Shown: positions 43,440 through 52,554, counted from the first letter of the stretch. The stretch is DNA of 64,000 nt from Alkalibacillus aidingensis (GCF_014595945.1 NZ_JABXWU010000008.1:1-64000); one strand, 5' to 3'. The notes: generated by a model not told the origin, from the sequence alone. Program-made: numbers and translations.

Positions 43440-45155
43440 ATGAGCATCAAAGTGAAGTTTGTTGCCCCATACTCCTCAATGGTTCCATTAATAGAGGAAT
43501 GTGTTAAGGACGAACAAGAGTTAGCTGTTAATATCGAAGTCGGTAATTACTATGAAGGTGTTGAAATAGCTAAGCGAGCAGTTGAAGAAGGATATGAGGT
43601 AATCATTAGCCGAGGTGGTACAGCCAAGATCATCCAGGAATCCGTCACCATTCCTGTTATAGATGTACATATGTCCGGTTATGATATGTTAAGAGTTTTA
43701 ACATTAGTAAATGCAATGGATAAGAAGAAAGCATTAATCGCCTACCCAACGATGGTCATGGGAGCTCAGACAATTATAGATCTATTGGGATACCCAGTTG
43801 ACTTATTTACGGTTTCTGAGAAAGCAGAAGTTTCCTCTTTAATCGCTCACTTAAAAGATCAAGGCTATCGGGTGGTCATGGGTGGTGTGGGAACAGTAGA
43901 GATGGCTAATTATTATGGGTTAGAAGGTGTGCTGATCCAGTCTGGTAAAGAAAACATTATCGAAGCGTTTGAAAAAGCTAAAGATCAACACCGTTTTCAT
44001 AAGTGGAATCAATCCTTTAACCAATTGCTGTCGTCAACCTTAAAGCTTAAAGGTCAAGATCTTATGATTGTATCAGAGCAGGGGGATGTTTTGTTTGAAG
44101 TATGGAATTCTTTGAGTGAATGCCCACTAAGCAAACAAGAATTACTAGATATAGTAGATGAAAACATCCCAATCTCAGAAAAAAAGTGGCAGCATTATCA
44201 AAAAGAACGCCAACAAGTCGATATTAAGGTAGAGTGGTTAAACGCATTTGAAGAGCGATATTTGTTATTGTCATTTTTAAAAAGTGATTATTACTTAAAA
44301 AAACTGCCATGGGTAGAGACCGAGTCTGTTAAACAAAAACCTTCTATCATCCATCATAGTGAATCGATGGACCGAGTGATGCGAGTGATCGATCTAGGGA
44401 TTGATACACATCAGTTATTTTTCCTAAATGGGGAACCAGGGACAGGGAGAGGCTTGTTAGCCAATTATATTCATTATGAGAAGAATACTAATCAATCCTT
44501 TATTAGCGTGGATGCAAGCCGGTGTCAATTTGAGTTGCTAGAAGACCTAGTGCCTCATCATGTTAAAACACTATATTTGAGGAATGCTGGGCAATTACCA
44601 AAAGAAAGCTTCCCATTGCTGAATTGTTTTATGAAAAGATCATTAACAAATGGCAAAACCATCATTGTATCGGCTAATCAATCCATCTTACCTTTACTAG
44701 AATCGACTATTGCTAATCAAATTTTAGAAATCTTTCTCCCACCTTTAAATGACCGGAAAGAGGATCTAAAAGGACTGGTGACTCTATTTATAGCTCATTT
44801 TCATCAAAATTTAGGTACACAACCGATTAAACTTCACGATGATGCCTTAACCTATTTAGAAGAATATGATTGGACAGGAAATGTGCGAGAATTACGTTCA
44901 TTTATCCAGACAGTTGCCATGTCAGTTAAGGAGTACGTGATTCAAGCTGAACATATCCGAGATCATTTACAATATAAACGTGAATCTGAGGTAAGCTCTG
45001 TTTTTCAATTAGAGGGAACTCTAGAGGATATCGAATTTCAAGTGATTCAATCAGTTCTTGAAGAAGAAAATTATAATCAATCCAAAGTGGCGAAACGTTT
45101 AGGAATTAATCGTTCGACTTTATGGAGAAAGTTAAAAAAACATGATTACCTATAA
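43440..45155 (+). CDS. PrpR-N / Fis regulator with degenerate AAA+ domain
   Basis: 571 aa from ATG 43440 after TTAGGAG. PrpR_N sensor domain (residues ~1-180, VIISRGGTAKIIQESVTIPVIDV), linker, AAA+ domain (~315-500) and Fis-type HTH at the end (NQSKVAKRLGINRSTLWRKL). The AAA+ part is decayed. Walker A is GEPGTGRG (residues 331-338, Arg337 for Lys). The ELFG/GAFTGA region is missing altogether. Walker B is LYLRNAG instead of LFLDEIG. The C-terminal PPLNDRKEDL and WTGNVREL are kept. It therefore cannot work as a normal sigma-54 activator. Divergent from the GbsR operon. Confidence 0.88.
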   Translation: MSIKVKFVAPYSSMVPLIEECVKDEQELAVNIEVGNYYEGVEIAKRAVEEGYEVIISRGGTAKIIQESVTIPVIDVHMSGYDMLRVLTLVNAMDKKKALIAYPTMVMGAQTIIDLLGYPVDLFTVSEKAEVSSLIAHLKDQGYRVVMGGVGTVEMANYYGLEGVLIQSGKENIIEAFEKAKDQHRFHKWNQSFNQLLSSTLKLKGQDLMIVSEQGDVLFEVWNSLSECPLSKQELLDIVDENIPISEKKWQHYQKERQQVDIKVEWLNAFEERYLLLSFLKSDYYLKKLPWVETESVKQKPSIIHHSESMDRVMRVIDLGIDTHQLFFLNGEPGTGRGLLANYIHYEKNTNQSFISVDASRCQFELLEDLVPHHVKTLYLRNAGQLPKESFPLLNCFMKRSLTNGKTIIVSANQSILPLLESTIANQILEIFLPPLNDRKEDLKGLVTLFIAHFHQNLGTQPIKLHDDALTYLEEYDWTGNVRELRSFIQTVAMSVKEYVIQAEHIRDHLQYKRESEVSSVFQLEGTLEDIEFQVIQSVLEEENYNQSKVAKRLGINRSTLWRKLKKHDYL

Positions 45156-45261
45156 TATAGAACAAAAGGTCCATATCATTTATTGTTAATTATTAGTAAG
45201 ATTTGTCGTAACTTTCATTAAATTATAGCTATCTATTTTTGCAATCGATTGGAGGCCCAAT

Positions 45262-46656
45262 ATGAGTTCACATCAACGTAGCCAGTGTGTTCTTACTCCC
45301 GAGGAATTTGTCGAGGGCTATCAATATATCATTGAGTATATGTCTGATGGTGTTCCACTAAAAGATGTTCTCATTAAAGCACTTAAGTACTTCGAGCAAG
45401 TCTTTGAAGATACCCAGTGTACGATTATGTTGAGTAATGAATATGAAAAAGTATTTACTGGTGGAGTTACCCACAGCCTACCTATGGAGATGATCCAACC
45501 ATTTTTGGATATAGAGCTTTATGACGGGATGGGGACATGTGGCACTGCTCTTATACGAAAGGAAACAGTTATTACACAAGATATCAATAAAGATCGTAAA
45601 TGGGACTCATATCGTCACATGATTAAGCCGTATGGTCTTAAGTCATGCTGGTCAGTGCCGATCTTTGACCCTGAGGCTGAACAAGTGATTGCTGTATTTG
45701 CTATGTATTCATATAAAAGCAAAACACCTACAGAAAAGGAACTAGACACCGTTAATGCTTATAAGGAACTAATTGGTTTAATTATTAGTAACTACATGAA
45801 AGTTAAGCAGAGTCGTGTGGAGCTAGGGGATGCTTACCGTGATCCATTTGATAAAAGCCAATTACCTATGTCGATGTCAGCAAGAGAAAAATATAAATTT
45901 ATGATTAGGCGAGGGTTGGAGGAAAGGCAATTACGTCCTAATTATCAGCCGATTATCACACATGATATGGAGATCTATGGGTTTGAAGTTTTGATTCGAT
46001 GGCCACATCCAGAAGAAGGAATGATTCCTCCGAACAAATTTATTCCTTTTGCTGAACAAGAAGGCTTTATTGATGAAATTGATCGATATGTTTGTGAATA
46101 CGCTTGCCGAGAAGTGAAGCAATTAATGGAGGATAAAAATTGCTCGTTTGTATTAACCATTAATGTTTCGGCCAGACATATTACTAAGTCGAATTTTATA
46201 GCTAATTTAAAAACGATTTTAGATAAGACCAATTTTCCCCCTCATTTACTGGCACTTGAGATTACTGAAACGTCCCTGATGATTAACCTTAAAGATGCCG
46301 CCAATGTTATTGAGGAAATCAGAAGCTTAAATGCTCAAGTTTGGGTGGATGATTTTGGGACTACTTATTCATCGTTAAATTACTTAAGACACTTACCGAT
46401 TGATGTTATTAAATTAGATGGTTCATTTATAAAGGAAATAAATAAAGTCTCTGTCGATCAGCGTATATGTCAAACGATTATTAATTTAGCAACTGAGCTG
46501 AATTTAAAGGTTGTTGCTGAAGGTGTTGAAACAGAAGAACAATGTGGAGTCCTAGCCCAATTCGGTTGTCAGTTCTTCCAGGGTTATTATTTTGAGAAAC
46601 CGATGAATCTAGATGATTTCCATGAGTATATCGAAAAAGTGAGAATCAGTAGTTAA
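45262..46656 (+). CDS. GAF-EAL cyclic-di-GMP phosphodiesterase
   Basis: 464 aa, soluble. N-terminal GAF domain (~20-180; GMGTCGTALIRKETVITQDI, CWSVPIFDPEAEQVIAVFAMY). C-terminal EAL domain (~220-460) with the catalytic set intact: FEVLIRW (EAL position), TINVSAR (Asn), LEITETS (Glu), WVDDFGTTYSSL (Asp-Asp), VIKLDGSFI (Lys) and AEGVETEEQ (Glu), FFQGYYF. No GGDEF. Expected to hydrolyse c-di-GMP in response to a GAF ligand. A c-di-GMP riboswitch lies 2.3 kb downstream. Confidence 0.93.
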   Translation: MSSHQRSQCVLTPEEFVEGYQYIIEYMSDGVPLKDVLIKALKYFEQVFEDTQCTIMLSNEYEKVFTGGVTHSLPMEMIQPFLDIELYDGMGTCGTALIRKETVITQDINKDRKWDSYRHMIKPYGLKSCWSVPIFDPEAEQVIAVFAMYSYKSKTPTEKELDTVNAYKELIGLIISNYMKVKQSRVELGDAYRDPFDKSQLPMSMSAREKYKFMIRRGLEERQLRPNYQPIITHDMEIYGFEVLIRWPHPEEGMIPPNKFIPFAEQEGFIDEIDRYVCEYACREVKQLMEDKNCSFVLTINVSARHITKSNFIANLKTILDKTNFPPHLLALEITETSLMINLKDAANVIEEIRSLNAQVWVDDFGTTYSSLNYLRHLPIDVIKLDGSFIKEINKVSVDQRICQTIINLATELNLKVVAEGVETEEQCGVLAQFGCQFFQGYYFEKPMNLDDFHEYIEKVRISS

Positions 46657-46764
46657 AGGAAAAGGATTCCTAGTGTTGGGAGTCCTTTTTTGTATTTTCA
46701 GAAATCAATTCAATAATTATGGTATGATACTCGTAAAGGAAATTTGTCGATGGGGGAGTATAAA

Positions 46765-47208
46765 ATGGGGTTTAAACGTGAAGTGTTCGTCAATGCACCA
46801 GTAGAACAAGTTTTTCAAAAGATCGCACGTTATGAATATGCTGAGGAGAAGTTAGATCATATTGTGAAAATCGAGATTCTAACTAACAGCGAAGTTCAAA
46901 AAGGAACAGAAATTAAAGAAACAAGGGATATTAAAGGACGTCAAGTAGATGCGATCTGGAAGGTAAGTGACTATCAGCCTAATCAACGCTTTACGGTGAA
47001 AAGTGATCAAAATAACCTTCATTTAATTTATAACTATGATTTTGAAGAAGAAACGGGAGGAACTCGCATAAAGTTCACGGGTAATATTAAGACCTCTGGT
47101 ATGAGAAATTTAATTTATAAGCCATTAATCAAGAGAATCATCATAAAAGAAGATGGTGATCATTTAAAGAAAGCCAAAGAGTATATTGAAAAAACTACTC
47201 AGGAATAA
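46765..47208 (+). CDS. SRPBCC-fold protein (polyketide cyclase/START-like)
   Basis: 147 aa from ATG 46765, 6 nt after GGGGGAG; the upstream part of the frame contains that site. REVFVNAPVEQVFQKIARYEY, then a curved beta sheet and the C-terminal long helix (MRNLIYKPLIKRIIIKEDGDHLKKAKEYIE) typical of SRPBCC ligand-binding folds. Ligand unknown. Confidence 0.82.
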   Translation: MGFKREVFVNAPVEQVFQKIARYEYAEEKLDHIVKIEILTNSEVQKGTEIKETRDIKGRQVDAIWKVSDYQPNQRFTVKSDQNNLHLIYNYDFEEETGGTRIKFTGNIKTSGMRNLIYKPLIKRIIIKEDGDHLKKAKEYIEKTTQE

Positions 47209-47214
47209 TATAAG

Positions 47215-47255
47215 AAAATCCACTAGCCGATATCGGTCGATTAGTGGATTTTTTT
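47215..47255. terminator. Bidirectional terminator
   Basis: AATCCACTA (47217-47225) with TAGTGGATT (47242-47250) and flanking A/T runs. The loop itself holds the palindrome CCGATATCGG. Confidence 0.75.
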
Positions 47256-47259
47256 AGAC

Positions 47260-48609
47260 TCAAAGCAATAAATAACCGATAAACACACCAATTCCTCCAA
47301 ATAATAATGCATAACCAATGTTCCACAGTGTTAGATGGTAAGGATTACGCTTGAGATATTGATTAAGCATCGTGATCGGTACGTTAAATGTTCCAGTCAT
47401 ATCATTAGTTACAACGGATACGATCATGACAATTGAGACACTTAAGGGGTTAATCGTATCTAAAAAAGGTGTGATAAACAATCCTTGAATACTGAGTGTA
47501 AGTAATGGATGAAAACCAACAAAGGCTAAAAACATCGAGCTTATTTGTATAAAAATTAACAGTAATAAAGGTTGATGTTCTAGCCACACCAAGGATTTCA
47601 TGATGTTATTTAGTACCCCCGAGTCACTAATAACCTCGTTAAAGAGACCGACCGGTAGTAACAGAACCATGAAATTTTGCATGGTCCATAAGTGTCCACC
47701 CCAGACTTTTTGATTGTACCGAATAAATGTCCGGAACTTGCCAGTTAAATAAGCCCACAATAATGTGTAAGGGATAATGACGATAATAATCGCATCAAAA
47801 AATTCCAGATTAAGAGCTATATGAGTTCCTGTCGCTGTTCCAACAAATAAAACTAGGAAGCAAATCAAGGTTAATAATTTGTTAACTGCCTGGCGATTAA
47901 CCTTAGTAACTTCTTGATTAGGTAGCAGTGTGTATGATCGATAACGAAAATAACCTAAACTTATATCAATAGTTAACATAATTAAAGAAAATCCAATTAA
48001 AAAGGGAAGTAAGTGTAAATAGTAAGAACCTGTAATGGCTACTACTAAAGCAATATATACTTCAATTGGACTCCACACATTGGCAGCGGCAAAGGGTCTC
48101 AGTATGGACCGAGTTGCAAATTGGTTTGTTATTTGTTGATTGAACTGAGACGTTTGTTCCCTGATAAATTGATATACGAGTGGAATAGTCGAAACAAAAA
48201 TGAAGAGCGTGAGCGTATAGCTTGTTAAATACGACTTAGCATAAAATTTCCCCAAGTGATGAGTATTAGATTGTAGAATTTTATAAAGTGCCTGATCATA
48301 ACGACCAACAATCATGTAGTGGTTGATAAAAGGAATAATATAAAGTAACGATAGCAAAAGTCCCATCGATGTAAAGTAGAGTGCTAGATTAGTAAGTGAC
48401 AAACCATGGACTATGAATAATAGACTAGATACTACTGTGAGTATAGTCCCAATCACTTGGTAGGTTCGATTAGCTCCAACAAATGAAAAGATCAAAGCTA
48501 AAATACCAATCAACCCTTGTAAATAGTTTAGTGCAATACTTTCTATAAATAGATTTAAGATATAAATAGCTACAAAGCTAGAATATAAAAGGAATTGAAG
48601 TCTTTTCAT
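47260..48609 (-). CDS. Polytopic membrane protein, putative transporter
   Basis: 449 aa with about 12 membrane segments and short loops. The repeated architecture, and a C-terminal half with VVTNDMTGTFNVPITMLNQ, recalls ion-transporter-superfamily permeases (NhaD/ArsB/DASS-like), but I cannot place it in a family. No ATPase or partner nearby. Stop lies just past the shared terminator. Confidence 0.7.
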   Translation of the reverse strand: MKRLQFLLYSSFVAIYILNLFIESIALNYLQGLIGILALIFSFVGANRTYQVIGTILTVVSSLLFIVHGLSLTNLALYFTSMGLLLSLLYIIPFINHYMIVGRYDQALYKILQSNTHHLGKFYAKSYLTSYTLTLFIFVSTIPLVYQFIREQTSQFNQQITNQFATRSILRPFAAANVWSPIEVYIALVVAITGSYYLHLLPFLIGFSLIMLTIDISLGYFRYRSYTLLPNQEVTKVNRQAVNKLLTLICFLVLFVGTATGTHIALNLEFFDAIIIVIIPYTLLWAYLTGKFRTFIRYNQKVWGGHLWTMQNFMVLLLPVGLFNEVISDSGVLNNIMKSLVWLEHQPLLLLIFIQISSMFLAFVGFHPLLTLSIQGLFITPFLDTINPLSVSIVMIVSVVTNDMTGTFNVPITMLNQYLKRNPYHLTLWNIGYALLFGGIGVFIGYLLL

Positions 48610-48954
48610 ACAAAGTCATCACTTTCTATTTTCATTCTGACTTTATTGTAACAAAATAACGCAACCTGTCATCTTTGAAAAGAAAACCTAATAAACTCGA
48701 GAAATTTGTAAACATTTTTTAAGATAAAAACATAGGTATAATTACCTAGGTGGAGGAGGGGAAACACTATATATTGTTATTTTTCGACAAAAAATGAGCA
48801 TATATGCCATCCGAAAGAACTGTGTATTTATGCTCAGGCTAATAGTTTTACCCTTATTTAACCAGTAAAAGATAGTGTTAATGGCATATTTAACAAAGTA
48901 GATATTTCGACTAATATTAGACACAAGAGAACACGCAATCGAATAATTGCTGTA

Positions 48955-49053
48955 TCTCGATAAAGGCAAAGCTGGTGAAAACCAGTGACGCAAAGCTATA
49001 GGGGCTTCCGTGCCTAGTCGCACGATGCCAGCCAGTTACCGAAGGATCAGGGA
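48955..49053 (+). ncRNA. Cyclic-di-GMP-I (GEMM-I) riboswitch aptamer
   Basis: P1: TCTCGAT (48955-48961) pairs with ATC-A-GGGA (49046-49053). AAAGGCAAA follows P1. P2 is CTGGT-GAAA-ACCAG (48972-48985) with the GNRA tetraloop, then the hallmark GACGCAAAGC (48987-48996), P3, and GCCAGCCAGTTACCGA on the 3' side. These are the conserved elements of class-I c-di-GMP aptamers. It precedes a terminator and the Tad pilus operon. The gap 48610-48954 upstream shows only AT-rich DNA with no convincing ORF; the operon promoter should be there. Confidence 0.9.
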
Positions 49054-49137
49054 AAACATGATAGAGTCTAGTAGAAAACAGCGATGAAGTATATCATATG
49101 TTCGTCGTTTGTTTCATAGACCCTTCATGTTTGAGTT

Positions 49138-49172
49138 AAAACCCCGCCTATCGGTAATGGCGGGGTTTTTAT
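49138..49172 (+). terminator. Riboswitch expression-platform terminator
   Basis: AAAACCCCGCC (49138-49148) pairs with GGCGGGGTTTT (49159-49169), T run after. The loop contains TCGGTAA (49151-49157), the exact complement of TTACCGA (49036-49042) in the aptamer 3' strand. The pairing offers a direct switch between aptamer and terminator. Confidence 0.85.
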
Positions 49173-49196
49173 TTTAAATAGAAAAGAGGTGAAAAG

Positions 49197-49541
49197 TTGA
49201 AAGTCGTCAATCTGAGTGACAGTTCAGAAATTGTTAATGAGTTATCCGTAGCAGATACCTTCTGGAAACGATTCAAAGGGCTAATGTTTAAAAGAGGACT
49301 TAACTCAGGTTATGGACTACACATTAAACCCTGCCAGTCGGTCCACACGTTTTTTATGAAATTCAACATTGATGTCATTTACGTAAATGACAAGTTGGAA
49401 GTTGTCGGGTTAGACAAGGGATTAACCCCTAACCGAGTAGGTAAGGTCAGAAAGAATGCACAGTCTGTCATTGAAGTATCAGCAGGTACAGTTGAGCAGA
49501 CAGGAATTCAGATCGGAAATCAATTATTAATTAAAAACTAG
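49197..49541 (+). CDS. DUF192 family protein
   Basis: 114 aa, TTG start after AGAGGTG. Family signature: RFKGLMFKRGL, GLHIKPCQSVHTFFMKFNIDVIYVN, LEVVGLDKGLTPNRVG and VIEVSAGTVEQTGIQIGNQL. DUF192 proteins are small beta folds, often beside Tad pilus genes. First gene after the riboswitch, so co-regulated with the pilus. No export signal is seen here. Confidence 0.9.
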   Translation: MKVVNLSDSSEIVNELSVADTFWKRFKGLMFKRGLNSGYGLHIKPCQSVHTFFMKFNIDVIYVNDKLEVVGLDKGLTPNRVGKVRKNAQSVIEVSAGTVEQTGIQIGNQLLIKN

Positions 49542-49554
49542 GAGAGTGAAGAAG

Positions 49555-49749
49555 ATGATGAACTTTTTAAAAGGATTTTTCCAAGAAGAAGAAGGCCAAG
49601 GAATGGCAGAGTATGCGTTAGTGTTAGGTGTTATTGCAGTAGGAGTTGTAGGAGTGTTAGCACTGTTTGGAGAGCAAATTATAGATGCTTTTTACGATGT
49701 CATTGATAACTTTAATGATAGAGAACCAGCTGAGGAACGTACAACTTAA
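49555..49749 (+). CDS. flp1: Flp pilin 1
   Basis: 64 aa from ATG 49555 (AGGAG 10 nt before; the GTG at 49546 is too close). Prepilin leader ending EEEG, cleavage expected at G|QGMAEY with Glu+5 and Tyr+6 as in Flp prepilins, then the hydrophobic helix ALVLGVIAVGVVGVLALFG and an acidic tail DREPAEERTT. Major pilus subunit. Nearly identical to the next gene. Confidence 0.95.
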   Translation: MMNFLKGFFQEEEGQGMAEYALVLGVIAVGVVGVLALFGEQIIDAFYDVIDNFNDREPAEERTT

Positions 49750-49812
49750 CACCCTGAACCATAGAAGTAATAGGAAAACAATAATATTTTATTTAATAGG
49801 AGAGTGAAACAA

Positions 49813-50007
49813 GTGAAAAAGATTTTAAAAGGATTTTTTCAAGAAGAAGAAGGTCAAGGAATGGCAGAGTACGCGTTAGTATTAGGTGTTATTGCGGTAG
49901 GAGTAGTAGGAGTGTTAGCGCTATTTGGAGAACAAATAATAGATGCCTTTTACGATGTAATTGACAACTTTAATGATAGAGAGCCAGCAGAAGAGCGAAC
50001 AACTTAA
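49813..50007 (+). CDS. flp2: Flp pilin 2
   Basis: 64 aa from GTG 49813; GTG 49804 lies too close to AGGAG. From GFFQEEEGQG to the stop the protein is identical to Flp1 over about 58 residues, yet the DNA differs at many third positions. Same prepilin site and tail. A tandem duplication kept identical by selection. Confidence 0.95.
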   Translation: MKKILKGFFQEEEGQGMAEYALVLGVIAVGVVGVLALFGEQIIDAFYDVIDNFNDREPAEERTT

Positions 50008-50060
50008 ATTTAGAACAACCTCTCCCCAATTAATATAAATTTGAAAGGAGACAGGGCTAA

Positions 50061-50573
50061 ATGATCATGAATTTGTTATTATTCGTTGTTTTAACTATTT
50101 GCTTAATTACTGATATTAGAAGGCGCAAAATTTATAATAAAGTACTTTTTCCTGCGCTCGTTCTTGCTCTGCTCCTTAATTCCTTTTTATATGGGTTAGG
50201 AGGCTTACAAGATGCGATTCTAGGATGTTTATTAGGTTTCTTCATCCTTTTGATTCCGTATCTGATGGGTGGAATGGGTGCAGGTGATGTTAAATTACTT
50301 GCTGTCATTGGTGCGATTCAAGGCCCAATGTTTGTGTTTGCTACAGCAGTTTATATGGCGATTCTTGGAGGTCTGATCGGTTTACTGTTAATCGTATTAA
50401 GAAAAGGATTTATTCAGCGAACGCGGTCTTTTTTCAGTACTATTTTAAACATGAGATATGGAATGAAAGCACCTTTAATCGATAAAAGTTCCCTACAAAG
50501 AACTTTTCCGTATGGTGTTGCGATTGTCGGTGGAGCTGTTGCCTCATTCGCTTTTAGTGGAGTGGTGATGTAA
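50061..50573 (+). CDS. tadV: TadV/CpaA prepilin peptidase
   Basis: 170 aa, six membrane segments. Aspartic protease residues in CLITDIRRRKIYN and the GxGD motif GMGAGDVKLLAVIG. Cleaves the Flp prepilins and TadE/F-type pseudopilins. GAAAGGAGA precedes the ATG; ends directly before the next ATG. Confidence 0.93.
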   Translation: MIMNLLLFVVLTICLITDIRRRKIYNKVLFPALVLALLLNSFLYGLGGLQDAILGCLLGFFILLIPYLMGGMGAGDVKLLAVIGAIQGPMFVFATAVYMAILGGLIGLLLIVLRKGFIQRTRSFFSTILNMRYGMKAPLIDKSSLQRTFPYGVAIVGGAVASFAFSGVVM

Positions 50574-50966
50574 ATGAAACTTTTCCGAAAAGATCAAAAG
50601 GGGCAATCATTAGTCGAATTTGCGTTAATCATTCCGTTATTAATGATTATGTTAGTTGGTGTGTTTGATGTAGGCCGTATGCTTTATACGTATACAGGCA
50701 TGCATTTTACCGCGCAAGAAACGGTAAGACTTGGTGGGTTTGGTTACCCAGATGATGAGATTATTTCATTTGCAAAGGATAATTTTAGAACAGGTGATGG
50801 TGAACTTCTAGAAGTGAATGTTTCACCTGATTCAGGAGAACGTAAACCAGGCGAGTATGTCACAGTAACATTGGATTACTCGATTACACCATTTACTCCT
50901 TTTGCTAAATATGTTTTCTCCGATTCGATTCAGATGTCAGCTGATTCGACGATTCGGATTGAATGA
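50574..50966 (+). CDS. tadE: TadE-like minor pseudopilin
   Basis: 130 aa. KDQKGQSLVEFALIIPLLMIMLVGVFDVGR is the TadE motif: short basic leader, GQSLVEFA around the processing site, and one helix. Extracytoplasmic beta-rich domain after it. Follows tadV without a gap (TAA then ATG). Confidence 0.9.
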   Translation: MKLFRKDQKGQSLVEFALIIPLLMIMLVGVFDVGRMLYTYTGMHFTAQETVRLGGFGYPDDEIISFAKDNFRTGDGELLEVNVSPDSGERKPGEYVTVTLDYSITPFTPFAKYVFSDSIQMSADSTIRIE

Positions 50967-50980
50967 GAGGAGAAATAAGG

Positions 50981-51883
50981 ATGTTTTTTAAACGGTTCTT
51001 TAAACGTGAACGTGGGCAGACAGTGGTTCTAGCTGCAATATCTCTTACAGGGATGCTAGCCATGTTAGGCCTGGTGATCGATGGTGGAATGTATTATGTA
51101 GAGCGTACGCATTTACAAAAAGCGGCTAATGCGGCTGCTTTATCGGGTGCACAAGAATTAACAACCGAAGATGAACGAATAGTAAGAGGAATTGTTGATG
51201 ATACTTTAACTCATCATGACGAGTTAGATGCTTTGTCTGGAGTAATCATTTTATTAGATGAACGTGTAACCGTAGAACTTGAAAGACAGTTCACAACAAC
51301 ATTTATGAGTCTGTTTGGAATAGATTCATTTGATGTGAATGTACAGGCAACTGCCCGTTTAGGGACGATGGGTCGAGCGATTGGTGCCGCACCCCTTGGA
51401 ATTGAAGAATCAATTGAGATCGTTCCGGGTGAAGAGTATGTTTTAAAGGTTGATGAAGGTGAAGTTGATATTGGTAACTTTGGTGTTTTGGCGCTAGAGG
51501 GGCCAGGAGCTAGGACTTATAAAGAAAACCTATTAGAGGGTTTTCAAGAGGAGCTATCTGTCGGAGATGTTGTTAACACACAAACTGGTAATATTGCTGG
51601 TCCAACAAAGGAAGCGACGGATATTTTAATTAATAGTTGTGACAATATGTATGAGAGGGATTGTAAACGGGTCTTATTGGTCCCTGTTTATCAACCTTAT
51701 AGTCATGATAATAATCAACTTAAACAAGTGAAAATTACAGGCTTTGCGTACTTTTATATCACAGAGCCGATGAATGATAAAGATAAAACCGTAAAAGGTG
51801 TATTTATAGAAAGGGCTGGTTCTGGCTTTGAGTTAGAAGAAGCAGTCGACCGAGGTGCATTTACAGTTAGACTTTCAGAGTAG
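50981..51883 (+). CDS. tadG: TadG-like pilus assembly protein
   Basis: 300 aa from ATG 50981 after GAGAGGAG. RERGQTVVLAAISLTGMLAMLGLVIDGGMYY is the TadG/TadE-like N-terminal anchor (Pfam TadG_N type), followed by HLQKAANAAALSGAQEL. The remaining domain is extracellular. No VWA domain is evident, so a short Gram-positive form. Confidence 0.88.
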   Translation: MFFKRFFKRERGQTVVLAAISLTGMLAMLGLVIDGGMYYVERTHLQKAANAAALSGAQELTTEDERIVRGIVDDTLTHHDELDALSGVIILLDERVTVELERQFTTTFMSLFGIDSFDVNVQATARLGTMGRAIGAAPLGIEESIEIVPGEEYVLKVDEGEVDIGNFGVLALEGPGARTYKENLLEGFQEELSVGDVVNTQTGNIAGPTKEATDILINSCDNMYERDCKRVLLVPVYQPYSHDNNQLKQVKITGFAYFYITEPMNDKDKTVKGVFIERAGSGFELEEAVDRGAFTVRLSE

Positions 51884-51891
51884 GTGAGGAT

Positions 51892-52554
51892 ATGCAATCA
51901 AGAATGTTATTTTTAGTAGCGATCTTAATGGGTATCATTACGACCGCTATCTTTTTTTATACGATACAACAAAATCAAACAGTTGAAGAGGAAGAAGTTG
52001 TCGAAATGGTTGAGGTCGTTCAAGCTGTCCGTTCGATTAACGAGAATCAAATCGTGACGAATGAAGACGTTAAGACCGTTTCCATTCCTCAAGAACAAGC
52101 CCACGGATCTGCCGTTCGTTCGGTAGATGATGTAGTAGGCAATTTTGCGACGACTGACATTGCAGAAGGTGAAGTTCTTCTAGAGCACCGGTTAAGATCA
52201 GATGCTGATGAGAGTCAGTTAGTTTCGCGTAAAGTTCAAGAGGGATACCGTGGTGTAGCCATTGGTGTTGACACAGTACGTTCTGTTTCAAACTTAATTG
52301 ATCCTGAAGATTACGTGGATGTGATTGTCACATATGAGGAAGAGGACGAGGAAGTTTCAGAACTATTATTTGAAGGGGTTCGTGTACTAGCTGTGGGCCG
52401 AAAACTAGTCGAAAATTCAGCTGGAGAACAGTTTATGGAATATAGCTCGATGACTTTAGAATTAGTGCCGAATGACGTGGTTGAATTAGTGAATGCTAAT
52501 GAAAAAGGTACGATCCATTTTGCTGTTCATTCTCGAATTACATCGGGTGAATAG
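51892..52554 (+). CDS. cpaB: CpaB/RcpC pilus assembly protein
   Basis: 220 aa. One N-terminal membrane span, then a SAF domain (VQAVRSINENQIVTNEDVKTV, ATTDIAEGEVLLEHRL) and the RcpC/CpaB core (GYRGVAIGVDTVRSVSNLIDPEDYVDVIVTY). In Gram-negatives it works with the secretin; no secretin gene exists here, as expected for a monoderm. Confidence 0.9.
   Translation: MQSRMLFLVAILMGIITTAIFFYTIQQNQTVEEEEVVEMVEVVQAVRSINENQIVTNEDVKTVSIPQEQAHGSAVRSVDDVVGNFATTDIAEGEVLLEHRLRSDADESQLVSRKVQEGYRGVAIGVDTVRSVSNLIDPEDYVDVIVTYEEEDEEVSELLFEGVRVLAVGRKLVENSAGEQFMEYSSMTLELVPNDVVELVNANEKGTIHFAVHSRITSGE

Noticed and set aside
43410-43440. TTG start for the PrpR-like gene
   Set aside because: The Shine-Dalgarno TTAGGAG lies inside this extension and is correctly spaced for ATG 43440.
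48742-49023. Minus-strand 93-aa open frame over the leader of the Tad operon
   Set aside because: It lies on the c-di-GMP aptamer, has no ribosome site and an implausible composition; it is a shadow of the structured RNA.
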